This document shows, in pieces, positions 31,911 to 39,470 of a stretch of DNA of 49,557 nt (within the stretch, counting starts at the first letter, position 1; each line of letters begins with the position of its first letter). The notes beneath the pieces were generated by a model. That model was given only the letters and a program-made list of their open reading frames with translations. It was not told the DNA's origin and ran no database searches. Position numbers and translations under genes: made by a program. Origin of the DNA: Prevotella sp. UBA4268 (GTDB lineage: Bacteria; Bacteroidota; Bacteroidia; Bacteroidales; Bacteroidaceae); the NCBI GenBank assembly GCA_002395135.1, contig DGWC01000057.1, positions 1 to 49,557 of the forward strand. The letters are read 5' to 3'.

Positions 31911-34295
31911 TTACTTCTTCATCACCTTCCGTCCGTTCACGATCACGATGCCTCGGTAGGTGTCGTCAACGCGCTGGCCGGAGAGATTGTACATCTTGCC
32001 GTCGGCCTTGCTACTGTCTTCGTTGTCGAGTGTAAGTCCTTCGATGGCGGTGATAACGTCTTCAACGCCGTCCTTCTCCACGGCAAACGAGAGCACCCTT
32101 GCGCCTGCCGAACTGCTGTCAACCTTTGGTGTGGCGTGCAGATAGGCATAGGTGGCCCAGATGGTCTGCGGCTTGGTGTTGGTCAGGTGATACATGTCGC
32201 CGCCGGTCACCACCCAGTTGTCCTGGTTGCTTTCCGTTGCATACGTGCTGCTTTCCGGATCCAGAATCTTCTTCACGTAATAAGTTCCCGAGAACGTATA
32301 TTTTCTGCCGTCGGCACCGGTTACCTCTGCATTTATATAATTAGCCATTTGTGCAGTGGCATCTTTTGTCACACCGAGAATCTCATATACAGGTCCATCA
32401 ATGTCCAAGTGATAATTGAAACCTCCGTTGGAAATGGCGAGGCTGGCACCGTCGGGATTCTGCGGACCTTGTGACACCCTGATGATGTAAGGCACACCTG
32501 CCCTCAGACCATCCGTATCCAAGTCGGCGGCCTTGAACACGATGCGTGTGTTCGTCACTTTGTCTAATTCGCTCAGCACGCAGTCGTTGCCGAAGGTCTG
32601 GCGCACCTGACTTCCCGTCAGGCTGATGGGCAGACAGATGGTAGTCCATTTGCCCACGTTGAATGTGCGCTGATAATACAATGTGGCCGGATATTCGTAT
32701 TTCTGGTAGTATTCCATGATGCCCACTTGATAAGGATCACCCGTATGTGAGTAGTTAACGCTGCCCGTTTTCTCGTCCTTGTATTCCAGCGTCTCGTTCT
32801 CTGTCCAGTCTTCATCGATATAGAGCGCCTGTTTGCCGTGGGCATAGAGGTGGACGTTTCCGATGACAGTCCATCCGTTATTGGCTTTCTTGGAAACGAT
32901 ACCTATTTCGAGCGTCGTTTGCGCCTTCACTTCCACAAAGAACTGCAACACGTAGTCATTGGCATTTTTGTCGAAGTGATAGCCTGCCGACACACCGCTG
33001 TTAGTAGTGATGTTGTTGGTCACTTTATTCATCGGGATGATAGGCAGTTCCTGAGTAATGGTAACGCCGTCAGTGGTGCTCTTCACTACGAAATAAGAAG
33101 CATCATCGTTGGTCGTTCCGTCGCCACCGTCGTGATAAAGAGCCTGTGCCGTGAGTTTATAGAGTCCTTCGGTTAGATTGGTCACGTTGCTCATATGAAT
33201 CTGCTGAGTAAGCGAGTTCACTTCGTTATAGATTTCTGCAGCATAGTATTGGGCGCATGCGCTGCGAAAACTGTCATAGCCAAAGGCTCCGGTGTAGGAG
33301 GTTGTACCGATGTTCGTTCCATAGGTTGCAGGTCGGATGGTTGCATTGGGCTGTACCAGCACTCTGTTCACCATCTTGTCCTGGTTGCGCTGGTGCCAGT
33401 GAATGTTGCTACCTGTAATTTTCCATCCGTCTGTCGTGTAGGTCTGGCCTTCGGCATCAGTATCTGTCTCTGCCGGGTCGCCTTCTCCGTTGGTACTCCA
33501 TACCCAATAGCGTCCGTCCATGTTGTCGCGGCCAAACTCTGCGTCCTGCACGAAGGCACCCAGGTCAACCTCGCCCCATGTCACATTGTCCATGGCCTCC
33601 AGGTAATCGCTTTCAGTAACGAAGCGCCAGTGAGTGTTCGCACCGTTGGATGCCACAAACTGAACAGCATTTCCATTTGTTCCAACGTAAGAGGCTTTTC
33701 CTTTAAATACACGAACAATACCCAGTATTTGATAGGTGTATGAAGGGTAAGTGTTGGTCTGAGTTTCCCCATCGATTACCTCTGTAACCGAGAGAGAAGT
33801 GCTACCCGTTTGGGTAAACTGCCAATAGGGTTCGCTATAAGTGTCGCTTGTGTCGAAAGTTCCCTTTCTGTCCATGTAGATAGGAGTAGCATCAACTCCG
33901 TTAGGGCTCATGTAACTTCCTTGTGCCGTATTGTCTATACGTCCCATGATGGTATAACAGTTCTGATATGCTGTTCCGCCAGTATTCACTTCCGAATACG
34001 TTCCGTTGTTATTTCTGATTCTTTTCGTCCCCACATTCTTAACAGTGAGTCGCATTCCCACCGACGACATAGTTCCCTGTACACCGTAGTTGAGGCCTGC
34101 ATTAAGGAACAAATCAAGGTCGGCATTATACAGATAAACCGATTCGCCACTGCTAATGGCATCGTTCACTTCATTAATAGACGACCCCAACCATACAATC
34201 TGTCCGTTGCTGTCGATGCGCTGAGCCTTGACGCTCTGCACTGACAGCATGCTGGCTGCCATCACGAGACAAGCAATTAAGTATAATTTTTTCAT
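31911..34295 (-). CDS. Large secreted surface protein with C-terminal sorting-like tail (794 aa)
   Basis: A signal peptide (MKKLYLIACLVMAASMLSVQSVKA) precedes a long protein with few recognisable domains. Segments include ESVYLYNADLDLFLNAGLNY near the N-terminus, a beta-rich middle (LTEGLYKLTAQALYHDGG) and WTTICLPISLTGSQVRQTFG with AGVPYIIRV, a module seen in Prevotella and Porphyromonas surface proteins. The tail KMYNLSGQRV ... GIVIVNGRKVMKK looks like a type IX secretion-type sorting domain (inference). No catalytic motif is recognised, so adhesion or glycan binding is a guess. The gene begins 16 bp after the small acidic-protein gene at 34312-34602 and is probably co-transcribed with it. 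Confidence 0.75.
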   Translation of the reverse strand: MKKLYLIACLVMAASMLSVQSVKAQRIDSNGQIVWLGSSINEVNDAISSGESVYLYNADLDLFLNAGLNYGVQGTMSSVGMRLTVKNVGTKRIRNNNGTYSEVNTGGTAYQNCYTIMGRIDNTAQGSYMSPNGVDATPIYMDRKGTFDTSDTYSEPYWQFTQTGSTSLSVTEVIDGETQTNTYPSYTYQILGIVRVFKGKASYVGTNGNAVQFVASNGANTHWRFVTESDYLEAMDNVTWGEVDLGAFVQDAEFGRDNMDGRYWVWSTNGEGDPAETDTDAEGQTYTTDGWKITGSNIHWHQRNQDKMVNRVLVQPNATIRPATYGTNIGTTSYTGAFGYDSFRSACAQYYAAEIYNEVNSLTQQIHMSNVTNLTEGLYKLTAQALYHDGGDGTTNDDASYFVVKSTTDGVTITQELPIIPMNKVTNNITTNSGVSAGYHFDKNANDYVLQFFVEVKAQTTLEIGIVSKKANNGWTVIGNVHLYAHGKQALYIDEDWTENETLEYKDEKTGSVNYSHTGDPYQVGIMEYYQKYEYPATLYYQRTFNVGKWTTICLPISLTGSQVRQTFGNDCVLSELDKVTNTRIVFKAADLDTDGLRAGVPYIIRVSQGPQNPDGASLAISNGGFNYHLDIDGPVYEILGVTKDATAQMANYINAEVTGADGRKYTFSGTYYVKKILDPESSTYATESNQDNWVVTGGDMYHLTNTKPQTIWATYAYLHATPKVDSSSAGARVLSFAVEKDGVEDVITAIEGLTLDNEDSSKADGKMYNLSGQRVDDTYRGIVIVNGRKVMKK

Positions 34296-34311
34296 TTCTT
34301 TCCTGTGTTAA

Positions 34312-34602
34312 TTAGTTATTGTCCTCTTCTTCTTCATCATTCCAGAGATTGATGTTATTTGTGTTATACATAGCGGTGGGCGCTATGTCGTCCTCGTCGT
34401 CAAGCCAGAGCGAGTTCTTTTTCGCCCCCTTGCCGTTTCCACCGGGGTCTCCCTCTATAATTTTGAACACCCCTCCTTGTCCGTCTGCCCACGAGGTAGG
34501 GTTGGCGCACATCCGTTCCCAGCAGATGCTGGTCAGTTCTGTTCGCGGGGAAACATACTTCTTGATGGGCAAACTTTGTTCAAGTTTAGTTTTATTGTCC
34601 AT
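34312..34602 (-). CDS. Small acidic protein with LWDD-like motifs (96 aa), partner of the 794-aa surface protein
   Basis: This 96-aa protein has no signal peptide or membrane segment. The N-terminal part (LPIKKYVSPRTELTSICWER) resembles the start of the other small protein at 35123-35362 (KKIYIQPLTEKFKIEL). A Gly-rich middle follows, then two acidic aromatic motifs, SLWLDDEDD and the C-terminal NLWNDEEEED. Such short proteins are often seen in Prevotella without an assigned function. It is the first gene of a unit with the large surface protein (16-bp gap) and has its own Bacteroidetes-type -7 box. A role as chaperone, secretion partner or peptide precursor is possible but not shown. Confidence 0.75.
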   Translation of the reverse strand: MDNKTKLEQSLPIKKYVSPRTELTSICWERMCANPTSWADGQGGVFKIIEGDPGGNGKGAKKNSLWLDDEDDIAPTAMYNTNNINLWNDEEEEDNN

Positions 34603-34668
34603 ACTATTATTCTGTTTTTTTAGTGTTTAAAACATTTTTCACTTCTGCACAATAAGCAGATACTTCTG

Positions 34669-34676
34669 CAAAGATA
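34669..34676 (-). promoter_or_regulatory. Putative promoter (-7 box) of the small/large surface-protein pair
   Basis: The minus strand reads TATCTTTG, a perfect TAnnTTTG match about 65 bp before the small-protein start. CAAA sequences on the plus strand at 34689-34696 (TTTG on the minus strand) lie slightly closer than the usual spacing. The gene-free stretch 34603-35122 holds this box, the repeat at 34811-34997 and the terminator at 35074-35110. Confidence 0.6.
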
Positions 34677-34810
34677 ATAATTTTATTCCAAACAAAAGAA
34701 TAAATTCGCAAAATAATTAAAAAAACCCGAAAAAACTTACAATTTGAACGATTTTCACCCCATGCGGGCAACGCTTTTGCGCAAAGCGCATGTTGTTTTA
34801 TTCAACAGAA

Positions 34811-34997
34811 GGCGGCACTTTGCTCGCCTCAAACCATTGAGATGGAGTTGCGGAAGTGGCACTTTGGAAAAGTAAATTAATGTAATTTGCAGCGTAAATT
34901 AACTTAATTTGAAAAGTAAATTACATTAATTTGCACGGTAAATTAAATTAATTTGCTGAAGCGTTGCATTGCTTTGTGGGCAGGAAAGTGGCGCTTT
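34811..34997 (+). repeat. Dispersed intergenic repeat, expanded copy
   Basis: Blocks shared in order with the minus strand of 23302-23409 are GGCGGCACTTT plus CTC, ATGGAG, CGGAAG plus a GGC-CTTT block, GGAAAAGTAAATTAA, and at the far end GTAAATTAAATTAATTTGC plus TGAAGC. Both copies are followed by a GCTTTGT-like segment and an AAAGTGsCGCTTT block (34985-34997 here). The main difference is four AT-rich units here against one in the other copy. No ORF of family similarity lies inside, and no transposase is near. Confidence 0.75.
34872..34956 (+). repeat. Four 22-bp tandem AT-rich near-palindromes
   Basis: Units start at 34872, 34894, 34916 and 34938, exactly 22 bp apart. Each is a 19-base motif of the form GTAAATTA-N3-TAATTTGC followed by three linker bases; the second unit ends in TTTGA instead of TTTGC. 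GTAAATTA and TAATTTGC are inverted repeats except for one position, so each unit is a near-palindrome. A period of 22 bp places all sites on about the same face of the DNA helix. Confidence 0.85.
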
Positions 34998-35073
34998 ATG
35001 GCATCGAAACCGATGCTTTTACACCGGAAATGATTATTTACTTAAGTTGCACGATTGGCCATTTTTCTTTCGC

Positions 35074-35110
35074 AAAAAAGATGCCCGCGAAACTCGCAGG
35101 CATCCTTTTT
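35074..35110 (-). terminator. Intrinsic terminator after the 1233-aa/79-aa protein unit
   Basis: GATGCCCGCGA (35080-35090) pairs with TCGCAGGCATC (35094-35104) with one mismatch and a 3-nt loop. Six A before the stem give a U-run on the minus strand. It begins 13 bp after the small-protein stop codon. Confidence 0.82.
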
Positions 35111-35122
35111 ATGTAGTTGTTT

Positions 35123-35362
35123 TTAGTCCTCGTCGTCGTCCCAGAGGTTCGGTTTGAATGAGGAATGACCAGAGCCGGGGGCTGTGCCTTTGCCCGTGTC
35201 AGCGTTCTTCATTGTTTTCTTGACAACAGACATGTCGTCATCGTCGTCGAACCAAAAGTTACCCTTTGCTTCAGGACGCTGGTTAGAATGACCTTCTTGC
35301 ATGAAACTATGAAGTTCTATCTTAAACTTCTCAGTCAATGGTTGAATATATATCTTTTTCAT
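35123..35362 (-). CDS. Small acidic protein with LWDD-like motifs (79 aa), partner of the 1233-aa surface protein
   Basis: This 79-aa protein has no signal peptide. It begins MKKIYIQPLTEKFKIELHSF and has a central motif GNFWFDDDDD and a closing NLWDDDED after a Gly/Ser/Lys-rich stretch (TGKGTAPGSGHSSFKP). The arrangement (basic/hydrophobic start, two aromatic-acidic motifs, acidic C-terminus) repeats that of the 96-aa protein at 34312-34602. It starts 24 bp after the stop of the large surface-protein gene and is followed at once by a terminator, so it is the last gene of that unit. Function is unknown to me. Confidence 0.75.
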   Translation of the reverse strand: MKKIYIQPLTEKFKIELHSFMQEGHSNQRPEAKGNFWFDDDDDMSVVKKTMKNADTGKGTAPGSGHSSFKPNLWDDDED

Positions 35363-35386
35363 AAAATCTTTTTTTTGTGAAATGAA

Positions 35387-38300
35387 TTATTTAACCATTA
35401 CTTTCAATCCGTTTACAAGGTAAACTCCAGAGGGAACACTGATTGTGCGGCTTTCACCGGCTTTCAGATCAATGTTGTGCGTATTAAGACCAGCCACAGA
35501 GAATATCTTGTAGTTGTTGTCATTGCCTGCATTAATGGTAATGGTGCCATTGCCTACACTGATTTCTCCGTACTTGTTGTCATTGTCTTGAATGCCCGTT
35601 GATATCTGGTCGTTTTCTCCAATCACTATGTTGAAGAATGTGGCCTTAATGGGATTCGCTGTAATTGGTTTTGAACTTGTCACTTCATAGACAGAGCGGA
35701 ATGGGAACAGTTCCACATTCGGATAAGCGGCTATCAGGTCAGAAGACTTGTAGAATCCATTCTTTGCGAAATAGAAAGTGAGCGGAGAGTTCTTCGGAAT
35801 CTTATATCCGCTGAACGAGCCCTTGTGGCTGAATTTGAACTCATTGGCGTTGTTGTCCTTATCCTTAAGATTGCCTGTGGAAATGATTTCTGTTGCCGAG
35901 AACAAACTGTTGCCTGCCTTTGCCTCATTTGGCGTGGCAGCGATGTTCGAACCGTATTGACGCAACGTGAAACTGTCTTCTGACTTGTTCTCCAACACTT
36001 GCAGTGCATACGGAGTGTTTGCTTCAACCTGTTTGCCTTGTGCTGGGCTGAAGAATGCGGTGCCGTAGTCATAGTCATCGGCAGTGGCATTATTGGTATT
36101 CATCTGCAAGAACTTCAATTTGCCATAGTTACTATCTGTCTTCACGCCTTTCTCTCCATCCTCATCAAACTTAATGGTGAACGGCATGGTTACCGTGGCA
36201 TATCTTACCTCACCGTATGAACTCTTTGTCACTTTGCGCGTGTAAAGAGCGTAGTTGGCTGCATCCACCTGTATGTCGTAAGGTGAGTAGAACGGGGTTT
36301 TGTCTGTCAGGATGATGTTGTTAGCCGACTGGAACGAACCAGCTACCTCACCCTTCTTAGCGTAAGCGAAGTTATCGAATCTATCTGTTGAATTAGCAGG
36401 CAGGAAGATCAGGGCGTTGGGAGCCAGCAACTCTTTGAACTCGTTGAAACTTTTCAAAGCATAGGTTCCTGTTTCTTCTGAATGATACACACCGTTCAGT
36501 CCACTCAAATCAACGTACAGAATCTGTTCGAGAGTCTTGGGAACTTTCTTATCGTCGCCTTTAGCAACTGCTTTGCTGATGGCTTCGTATGTGGCAACAT
36601 CAGAAGCAAGAGGTGAATCTACACCAGCGGGACCCGTCACCTTTACACCAAAGAATGGTGCTTCACTGATGCTTCCGTTCTGGGTTTCTATGAATGTCTT
36701 TTCGTAGATAGGCACGAATTCCACCTCAGGCTCGTAGTCGTCACATAACACTTGGACCACCATTTCGTAGAATGCATAGAAGCGGTGTTGGGTTGCTGTA
36801 GTAGGAGCAATGTTATAGCAGGTCTCGTCAGTCGTAAAGACGTAGAAGGTCTTCTCTTCCCAGTCTTGATCATCTATAATATTCTCATTAAATCCTGCGA
36901 CGACAAACTCTCCCTTTCCTGGTTTCGTCTGTTTCGCATAGTTGTCTAAAGTAAATGGGTACTCCGTCAGATATCCATCATGGTCAGCCAATTCGTCAGC
37001 GTTATTGAACCGGAAAGCCTTATTTCCAACGATGCCCACTTTTGTTCTGACGTTTGCGTCATCCTTTATTCGCGCAGACTCAAGAGTGCCGCTGGCAGCC
37101 TCTGCCTTACCATTATAGATATTGTCGTCTGTGAATTTCTGATGATGCTGCGACATCACAAAATTATAGCGGCTGTTGCTTGTACCAGGCTTATTGGTAT
37201 GATCGTACGTATCGTCGCCGTACTTACTATACAAATCCTCGAAGGTGATCGTCAACGGGTCGTGGATGCAGCCTGTCGGCAGGTAGAATTTGAACGTGTC
37301 ACCACCTACAGAGAAATCATCGGCAGTGAAAGTGCGTGTCTGACGAATGTTCTTTCCTTTATATGTGTCTGTCAGCACAACCGTCATATTATCAATATAA
37401 GGATTTAGGGCCTGAAGCTTCAATTCGAAATTGAGAAGAGCCACCTTACCACCTTTGACGCCAATAATAATGGCATCGTTATTGAGGTCATAGAGAGTTT
37501 TCGTTCCCTTTCCCGAGATTTCAATCGTCTCCTTTGTATTGCCTTCCTTGTCATAAACATAGAGTTCTGCTCCAGAATGTGCTTCGTCTTGAATCACCTC
37601 GGTTGTTGCGGTTGTGTAGTTGTTGCTATCTGTCATGTAACCAGTGTAATATGACAATACTCGCACCCAATCTCCTCCTTGGTATTCCCAACTGTAATTC
37701 GGAAATGCTTTCAAATACCTATAGCGTCCATTATTTCTTTCATATCTAATATTACCATTTTCATCAATAGAATAAGTATTTGCCCAATAACTGCTCCCTG
37801 CATCAACATTGCCATTAGTTCCCTGAAGATAATTGTTTCCACTCTTGATATGTCCGTCGTCATCTATGGACCAAACGGTTTGTTCGGTGGTTGAGAATCT
37901 GCCATTAGTATTCAAATAGTATTTTGTACCATTATCATCTTTAAAAGTGATATAGAATGTATTAGATGATTCACCTGAGTAATGAATGGTAGCCTCTGTA
38001 ATACGGAATTGGACTGGATTCTCCTTGTTGTTTGACATTGTCGCACTCACCGGTGTTTCCAAAACATATTTTTGTTCTGTTTTGTTTTTAGAAGGGCTAA
38101 ACTTAAAATATTCACCTGAGGTTGTAATGCTTCCTTCTTTATCATAAGCCACCAATCCTTCAGTGCCGTCCAAAGCCGTACCTGATTTTGTCGATTCATA
38201 TTCGTAAAGCAGCATATTGGCAGACATGTCAGACACGCTATTGTACTGATAACTGACACGTTGTGCACCCTGATACGTGCCTTGCTTAATCTCGCCTAAG

Positions 38301-39088
38301 TCCACTTTACCTGTATTAAATGGTATCTCCATCATACTGTGACCCGTTGTAGTTTGGGTTGATGGCAACAGACTAACACTAGCATCGGCATCAGCAGTGA
38401 ATTTCAATTCTATATAGCGAAATGTTACAGCATAGAATCCGTTACTGTTAGCAGATGTAGTGAAGTACAAAATATTTCCCATGTCGTCACCTGTACGTGT
38501 AAACTCCTTAACTTCTTTGCTGTTCCCTTCAAGTGTTACACGATTAAGGTTTCCACTAAAACTATTGTTTGTCTCGGTCATGTAGACCCGAGTATTCGTT
38601 GTTAGGTCAAATGCAGTATTGTTCTTACCAAACTTGCTGACATCATGAGAGAGATGGAAAGTATAGCTTGTAAAACGATAACCTTTCGGCAAAGCAATCG
38701 TAATGTAACCAGTATTCAAATTCTCACCACCCCAGTCAGCAACAATGTATCTTGACGGGGTTCTTGTATCATCAGCAGGAGAAAACTCACAATTGTCGCC
38801 TGTAATGAAATGGTTAGAATGTTGTGACAATTGTCCATCTTCCGTTAGAGTGGCATAATTGGAGCCTGTCATAGTCAACGACAACTGATTGTGTCTCCAG
38901 GTGCCAAAAGCCCCAATTTGGAAACCCAACTGGGTTTGCTGACTGCCTGACGTCAATGCACAAATCATGCTACCGTTTTGCGGGCTAATCGTCACATTCT
39001 GCGCCGTGGCGTTGGTTCCTGCCAACAGCATTAACAGCAGCATGGCTAAGGGAACCACGTGCTTGCTGAAATAGTTATTTGTATTCAT
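35387..39088 (-). CDS. Very large secreted surface protein with C-terminal sorting-like tail (1233 aa)
   Basis: The protein is 1233 aa from the ATG at 39088. The open frame runs up to 39298, but only this start yields the signal peptide (MNTNNYFSKHVVPLAM, then LLLMLLAGTNATAQ), and the putative promoter lies inside the longer frame. The protein is Thr/Ser/Asn-rich and probably all-beta. Segments such as VRYATVTMPFTIKFDEDG with ANTPYALQVLENK parallel the WTTICLPISL/AGVPYIIRV module of the 794-aa protein. The tail has YKIFSVAGLNTHNIDL and GVYLVNGLKVMVK, a type IX-like sorting end (inference). No catalytic motif is seen. A surface adhesin or glycan-binding role is possible. It is more AT-rich than the flanking enzyme genes. 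Confidence 0.72.
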   Translation of the reverse strand: MNTNNYFSKHVVPLAMLLLMLLAGTNATAQNVTISPQNGSMICALTSGSQQTQLGFQIGAFGTWRHNQLSLTMTGSNYATLTEDGQLSQHSNHFITGDNCEFSPADDTRTPSRYIVADWGGENLNTGYITIALPKGYRFTSYTFHLSHDVSKFGKNNTAFDLTTNTRVYMTETNNSFSGNLNRVTLEGNSKEVKEFTRTGDDMGNILYFTTSANSNGFYAVTFRYIELKFTADADASVSLLPSTQTTTGHSMMEIPFNTGKVDLGEIKQGTYQGAQRVSYQYNSVSDMSANMLLYEYESTKSGTALDGTEGLVAYDKEGSITTSGEYFKFSPSKNKTEQKYVLETPVSATMSNNKENPVQFRITEATIHYSGESSNTFYITFKDDNGTKYYLNTNGRFSTTEQTVWSIDDDGHIKSGNNYLQGTNGNVDAGSSYWANTYSIDENGNIRYERNNGRYRYLKAFPNYSWEYQGGDWVRVLSYYTGYMTDSNNYTTATTEVIQDEAHSGAELYVYDKEGNTKETIEISGKGTKTLYDLNNDAIIIGVKGGKVALLNFELKLQALNPYIDNMTVVLTDTYKGKNIRQTRTFTADDFSVGGDTFKFYLPTGCIHDPLTITFEDLYSKYGDDTYDHTNKPGTSNSRYNFVMSQHHQKFTDDNIYNGKAEAASGTLESARIKDDANVRTKVGIVGNKAFRFNNADELADHDGYLTEYPFTLDNYAKQTKPGKGEFVVAGFNENIIDDQDWEEKTFYVFTTDETCYNIAPTTATQHRFYAFYEMVVQVLCDDYEPEVEFVPIYEKTFIETQNGSISEAPFFGVKVTGPAGVDSPLASDVATYEAISKAVAKGDDKKVPKTLEQILYVDLSGLNGVYHSEETGTYALKSFNEFKELLAPNALIFLPANSTDRFDNFAYAKKGEVAGSFQSANNIILTDKTPFYSPYDIQVDAANYALYTRKVTKSSYGEVRYATVTMPFTIKFDEDGEKGVKTDSNYGKLKFLQMNTNNATADDYDYGTAFFSPAQGKQVEANTPYALQVLENKSEDSFTLRQYGSNIAATPNEAKAGNSLFSATEIISTGNLKDKDNNANEFKFSHKGSFSGYKIPKNSPLTFYFAKNGFYKSSDLIAAYPNVELFPFRSVYEVTSSKPITANPIKATFFNIVIGENDQISTGIQDNDNKYGEISVGNGTITINAGNDNNYKIFSVAGLNTHNIDLKAGESRTISVPSGVYLVNGLKVMVK

Positions 39089-39183
39089 AATTGTAATTGT
39101 TGAATCAATAATTAGTATATTAAATGCAGTTATATTGAGTAATAATTTGTTCGCAACCACTTGAATCACTATAGAATTCGGTG

Positions 39184-39191
39184 CAAAGTTA
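39184..39191 (-). promoter_or_regulatory. Putative promoter (-7 box) of the 1233-aa surface-protein unit
   Basis: The minus strand reads TAACTTTG, matching TAnnTTTG, about 95 bp before the start codon. No clean -33 box. The gene-free stretch 39089-39470 is very AT-rich and holds this box and the rightward box at 39414; no other feature is apparent. Confidence 0.5.
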
Positions 39192-39413
39192 AACAAATAA
39201 TTCGATAATAAAGAGCGAATTTTCGCAAAACTACGAAAATTAAACAAAAAAATGCAAAAATAGCCGAAATTATGCGCAGATTGTGCAGTTTTGTGCAAAA
39301 AAATACTACTATTTGTAGGTTAAAATTCGGATATTTCTGTAATCTGTCTATGGGAAGCAGAGATGGCGGGGAAACATTTTCTTGTAGGCGGTGGCGGTTT
39401 CAAAAAAAATGAT

Positions 39414-39421
39414 TACCTTTG
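39414..39421 (+). promoter_or_regulatory. Putative promoter (-7 box) of the DUF5703-type gene
   Basis: TACCTTTG matches TAnnTTTG and lies 49 bp before the ATG at 39471, which rules out the longer frame that would start at 39363. No good -33 box is visible. Confidence 0.5.
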
Positions 39422-39470
39422 TAGACGACAATCACAATACTTAAAAACAAAGCAAAAGAATGGTTGGTTT

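Noticed and set aside
34872..34956. The 22-bp array as a CRISPR array
   Set aside because: Linkers between units are only three bases, so there are no spacers, and no cas gene is visible.
34811..34997. The repeat as a plasmid-type iteron origin
   Set aside because: No replication protein gene or DnaA-box cluster is seen nearby, and the surrounding genes look chromosomal. A second copy elsewhere fits a dispersed repeat better.
35000..35160. A 62-codon open frame on the plus strand around 34969-35157
   Set aside because: It runs through a terminator and the antisense of the small-protein gene and has no ribosome-binding site or similarity.
34312..35362. The small acidic proteins called outright as modified-peptide (RiPP) precursors
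   Set aside because: No ATP-grasp, radical-SAM, YcaO or dedicated transporter gene is in the window; the motif repetition alone is not enough.
39089..39298. N-terminal extension of the 1233-aa surface protein
   Set aside because: The extension runs through the AT-rich intergenic region and the putative promoter and would bury the signal peptide.
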